Source: Ignavibacteriota bacterium (lineage in GTDB: Bacteria > Bacteroidota > Ignavibacteria > Tepidaquicellales > OLB5). Taken from it: DNA of 64,000 nt. Of the stretch, positions 60,111 to 64,000 are shown piece after piece. Position 1 is the first letter of the stretch, and each line of letters begins with the position of its first letter. The translations under genes were made by a program, and so were the position numbers. The stretch spans positions 1-64,000 of the forward strand of contig RPQH01000004.1 of the NCBI GenBank assembly GCA_003820375.1. The letters run 5' to 3'. The notes under the pieces were generated by a model. It did no database searches. It was not told the DNA's origin and saw only the letters and a program-made list of their open reading frames with translations.

Positions 60111-62607
60111 AACTATATTCCCTTTCTTTTTCCAGAGTAAAATAAAAAGCTGTACCTTTATTTAATTTTGATTCAGCCCATACTTTTCCGCCGTGTTTCT
60201 GTATTATTTTTTGCACTAACGCCAGTCCTACACCTGTACCTTCGAACTCATCTTCGGAATGCAAACGCTGAAAGACACCAAACAGCTTATCATAATATTT
60301 CATGTTAAACCCGACACCATTGTCTTTTACATAATATACAATCTCGTTACCTTTCTCGCATGCTCCTACCTCAATTTTTTGTTTTTCTCTTGTTGATGAA
60401 AATTTAAGAGCATTTGAAAGTAAATTTACATATACAAGCTGAACCATGTTTTTGTCACCTGTTGCATCCGGTATATCATCCTTTATATCAATTTCTATAT
60501 CTTCATCATCGGTATATGAACACAATTGTGCCAGAGCACTATAAATAATTTCATTAATATTCAGTTTTGAAAGACTGACTTCCCGCCTGCTGGTTCTTGA
60601 AAATGCAAGAAGGTCATTTATCAATTTACTCATCTTTTGAGAGTTCTGAATGATTATATTGAGTACTCTTGATGCTTCTATATCAAGCTGGTCACCGTAA
60701 TCTTCGATTAATACTTTTGCAAATCCATCAATCGCCCTAAGTGGTGCTTTTAAATCATGTGAAACAGAATATGCAAAAGCTTCAAGCTCTTTATTAGCTT
60801 CTTCTAATTCCCATGTTCTTGCTATTACACGCTGTTCAAGCTCTTCATTCATTTTCTTTATCTTCTCATAAAGATTTGAATTTTGCACAGCAATTGAAAG
60901 AAAATCGGAAAGTGATACTAACAAATCAATATCATCCTGTTTATAAGTATTAGGCTGAATGCTTGCCTGTGTAAAGAAACCTATTATTTCATCTTGTATT
61001 TTAAGTGGAAAAATTATTCTTGACTTAATACCTTCTTTGCGGAGTTCACCGGTTTCATTAAACTCACCCTTTTCTCCTAAGTTTCTCTCAATAAAAGGTA
61101 ATCCATTTTTTAAAATTATTTCAAAGGCAGAGTTCTTTACGCTTCTCCTCTGCTTAGCGGTCAGTATAGGTGTATATGAACTCCACATCCTGTCAACAAT
61201 ATATTCATTCCTGTTATTATTCAGCAGAATTAATGATGTTCGGTCAAATGGTATTCTGCGTCCTAATTCTTCAATAAAGCTGTCAAATATGTTTTCAATT
61301 TCAAGACTTGAAGAGATTATTTTCGCTAGTCTGTTTAATATCTGAAGCTGCTCATTATAATTTTTTAGCTTTTGCCGGGAAATTTTCTGCTCAGTAATAT
61401 CACGCGCTATTGATGACGCGCCGCTTACTCTACCTTGGGAATCTTTTATTGGAGATACATTAATCGAAACATTTACAATATCTCCATTTTTTTTCTTTCT
61501 GATTGTCTCATGATAATTTATACACATTCCATTTCTGACTTTTTCCATCATTAATTCATAATCTTTCATCTTACCGGTTGGAATTAATAAACTAATGGAT
61601 TTACCAATAATTTCTTCCCGCCTGTAACCATAAAGCTTTTCACTGCCTTCGTTCCAGCTTGTTATTATCCCATCAAGTGTTTTGCTTGTAATAGCATCGG
61701 TTGTTGATTCAACAATACTTGCCAGCAGCTGATTTTGTTTAAGTGACGACCCAAGTTCAGTATCAAGCTTCTGCAGAGTGTACGCATTCCAGAAAATAAA
61801 ACCGGTAAGGATTAAAATATTCGCTATTATTTCAAGAGCATCACCGAAAACCGGCGTGTAAAAACCCTCAGAACTTCCAAGCATGGTTAAAACTCTCATT
61901 ATAATAATCAGCAGGATAAAAAAAGGTGCAAACTTTCGTATTAAAATACGGCTGATGCCATCACTTTTAAAAAGTTTGATAATTATTGTATCCTCATATA
62001 AAAATAAAACTCCTGTGCTTAATATTAAAAACACTCCGGCCGTATAATATGAAAGTTTGTAAAAACTTCCAAATGAATATAAAGAACTGACATCGTATAA
62101 ATATCCGGCTATTGCTATTAACGAATCTATTAATGGTAAGGCAATTATTATGAGAAACAAATTATTCGACTTTTTACTGCCGTTAAAATACAGAGCTATA
62201 CTAATTAATATAAAGTTTAATGCTGTTACCCCTGCCATATTATTGGGATTATTTTGTTCATTATTGAACAAGACAGGCAGCAGCCATCTGTCAATGTTAA
62301 AGTTTATTCCGGTTATTAATTCAAAAAATGTTAAAAGCCCGACAGAGAATACTATTGCCGAAAATATTTTGGAAATTGTCAGGGCTTTCAAAATTTCTGT
62401 CTTTGTATTTAAGTAAAGTGAAAAGCCGCACAGGATAAAACATATTGCAGTATTTGGTGCAACTGATATAAAACCGGAGTTACCCCTTGTTAATATTGTT
62501 AGGTGAAAAAATAATCCAATTAATATTATAAACCCTGATAGAGTTGTTAATGCAGCAGAAGATAATATTAATATTGATGCTTCTTTATTGTGGATATTAT
62601 TTTTCAT
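60097..62607 (-). CDS. Membrane PAS/GAF sensor histidine kinase
   Basis: Multi-TM N-terminus; PAS ([27 protein letters not shown]); GAF; H-box [16 protein letters not shown]; HATPase [25 protein letters not shown]. Confidence 0.92.
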   Translation of the reverse strand: MKNNIHNKEASILILSSAALTTLSGFIILIGLFFHLTILTRGNSGFISVAPNTAICFILCGFSLYLNTKTEILKALTISKIFSAIVFSVGLLTFFELITGINFNIDRWLLPVLFNNEQNNPNNMAGVTALNFILISIALYFNGSKKSNNLFLIIIALPLIDSLIAIAGYLYDVSSLYSFGSFYKLSYYTAGVFLILSTGVLFLYEDTIIIKLFKSDGISRILIRKFAPFFILLIIIMRVLTMLGSSEGFYTPVFGDALEIIANILILTGFIFWNAYTLQKLDTELGSSLKQNQLLASIVESTTDAITSKTLDGIITSWNEGSEKLYGYRREEIIGKSISLLIPTGKMKDYELMMEKVRNGMCINYHETIRKKKNGDIVNVSINVSPIKDSQGRVSGASSIARDITEQKISRQKLKNYNEQLQILNRLAKIISSSLEIENIFDSFIEELGRRIPFDRTSLILLNNNRNEYIVDRMWSSYTPILTAKQRRSVKNSAFEIILKNGLPFIERNLGEKGEFNETGELRKEGIKSRIIFPLKIQDEIIGFFTQASIQPNTYKQDDIDLLVSLSDFLSIAVQNSNLYEKIKKMNEELEQRVIARTWELEEANKELEAFAYSVSHDLKAPLRAIDGFAKVLIEDYGDQLDIEASRVLNIIIQNSQKMSKLINDLLAFSRTSRREVSLSKLNINEIIYSALAQLCSYTDDEDIEIDIKDDIPDATGDKNMVQLVYVNLLSNALKFSSTREKQKIEVGACEKGNEIVYYVKDNGVGFNMKYYDKLFGVFQRLHSEDEFEGTGVGLALVQKIIQKHGGKVWAESKLNKGTAFYFTLEKEREYSYELQ

Positions 62608-63141
62608 GCAGCTCCGTAAAATATAACAATATATTATACTTAAATTTATAAACGAAGTAAATTAGTTCATTTGTCAAACGGTGTGAACAAAAATTTAAAA
62701 TCGAATTAGCAACATGCAATCGGTATACTTTTTTTACTCAAGTTGGCAGATTTAATTCCTCAGCCTGTATCAAAATAACCTGTAACAATAATTACGATAT
62801 AAATTTAAAGATAATCCAACTAAAAAAACATGAATTATGTCTTTAAACACCTGTAAAACTTGTATTTTCTAATATACCCGGTTCAAAAAAGTTCCGCAAA
62901 TCGGATAATCAGTTTAAAATATGCAGGATATTCGGAAAAGACACACAAACGTAAAATATCCCCATCTTAAGTTCCTAATTTGTCCGAAATTTCCACATTA
63001 TACTAATGCCTGTTTTACAATGATATACTAACGGGTGATAAATATTTAAAACTCCTTGTAAATAAAGTACTTACAGCATATCTCTAAACAATTCATGGGG
63101 TTAATTTGGCATACCTATTGCTTATTAATAAGGTTAAACTT

Positions 63142-63342
63142 ATGGTACTAACCACTAATAATTCGAATGTTGAGGAAGTCACGGAAGATGTAAACGAAGA
63201 TTTATGTCGTGATATTATTGATAGTAAACCGGGTTCAACGGAAAAGAAGGATAATCAATCCGAAGATAAAAAATTAACCCGTAAAGGTGATGCGGATGAA
63301 AATGATTTCTTCCATTTTATAGTACACGGAAAGAAAAAGTAG
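63142..63342 (+). CDS. Small acidic hypothetical protein
   Basis: Highly charged ORF (supplied ORF 63106; likely start MVLTTNN). Confidence 0.4.
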   Translation: MVLTTNNSNVEEVTEDVNEDLCRDIIDSKPGSTEKKDNQSEDKKLTRKGDADENDFFHFIVHGKKK

Positions 63343-63437
63343 CTTATTAGAAGAATTACTACAGCTGATGAACGGGATTTTCCGTCGTTAGCAGCAAATA
63401 AAACCTTAACTATATTTATTAACTTAATTTTACATCC

Positions 63438-63629
63438 ATGCAATATTTAACAGACGACCAGATGAAAAACGAAAAACCTCTTAAGGAAGCTTATTCCAAA
63501 AAGAATAATGCACTCGAAAAGTATTTGAAGCAGTGCAGCCAAATGAATTCTTTTGGAAAAAATACTCCCGGAAGAAGGGTTAGTATTTTCTACGCGCCAA
63601 GAAGAAACCAGGTTGTTGTTATAAATTAA
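63438..63629 (+). CDS. Small basic hypothetical protein
   Basis: 63 aa ORF. Confidence 0.35.
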   Translation: MQYLTDDQMKNEKPLKEAYSKKNNALEKYLKQCSQMNSFGKNTPGRRVSIFYAPRRNQVVVIN

Positions 63630-63673
63630 GATTTTATTTTGATACATCCCTCTTTAGCCGGGAGGGATGTGTT

Positions 63674-64000
63674 TTATTTTACACTCTGTCCACCATCTAT
63701 ACCCATGTGACTTTGAGTACCGTTAAGATTTGAAATTGCAGGATTGCCAATGTTCAGCAATGGCGATGATGCCTGCAATGTAAAATCATATTGCCCCTTG
63801 AATAATGGATCTACCGATACATTGCCATACTTGCCTGTCATATCACTTATATCTCTATACTCTCCTGCAGAATTATTCCAGACATTATTGTATGTAAATG
63901 TAAACCGTGAAGGATTTGCATTCATCCAGTAGCCGACCTGAGGACACACCCATTCCTTCCGCCAGCCGTTTTCGGTGATGATGTTGTTTGTAATAACACC
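63674..64000 (-). CDS. Parallel beta-helix repeat protein, C-terminal part (continues beyond window)
   Basis: FTYNNVWNNSAGEYRDISDMTGKYGNVSVDPLFKGQYDFTLQASSPLLNIGNP; typical right-handed beta-helix terminal sequence. Confidence 0.75.
   Translation of the reverse strand, partial: GVITNNIITENGWRKEWVCPQVGYWMNANPSRFTFTYNNVWNNSAGEYRDISDMTGKYGNVSVDPLFKGQYDFTLQASSPLLNIGNPAISNLNGTQSHMGIDGGQSVK

Noticed and set aside
1-64000. CRISPR array or cas genes
   Set aside because: No regularly spaced direct repeats were seen by eye and no Cas-like ORFs were recognised; ORF 49812..50183 starts like a Cas2-type fold (MKKYIIAYDIKN) but lacks support.

Overview
AT-rich window from a bacterium that encodes T9SS-type C-terminal sorting domains (Bacteroidota/Ignavibacteria-like; inference from the NYPNPFNPST...GVYFYRLEAG...KKMVLVK tail). 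It is mostly accessory DNA with ordinary chromosomal genes at both ends. Main blocks: (1) 4.4-6.2 kb, a radical SAM + DnaQ-like exonuclease overlapping gene pair. (2) 6.2-18.6 kb, a higher-GC plasmid/ICE-like module: TOPRIM-like protein, VirD4/TraG-like ATPase, membrane proteins, two replication-relaxation-like proteins, ArdC-like antirestriction protein and an N6-MTase-like protein lacking motif IV. (3) 19.6-22.1 kb, a HEPN gene split at an A9 run, a possible nuclease and an IS630 remnant. (4) 31.1-23.2 kb (minus strand), a tightly overlapping operon with a complete Liv-type ABC transporter joined to a calcineurin-like phosphoesterase fusion and a radical SAM protein, which I consider the best candidate for an undescribed system. 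(5) 39.2-34.7 kb (minus), a CBASS locus (LexA-like repressor, patatin phospholipase, CD-NTase, E2-like protein) with two extra downstream genes. (6) 39.9-49.4 kb, a small ACP/KS/DH/thioesterase/aminotransferase/ligase biosynthetic cluster divergent from an unknown protein + trpS + tRNA-Trp unit. (7) 51.0-54.9 kb, a restriction-modification pair. (8) Three tRNA 3' halves (Asp, Asn, Thr), each beginning at the anticodon loop, which probably mark island attachment sites. All calls are by eye from the sequence and supplied ORFs; no database search was run.
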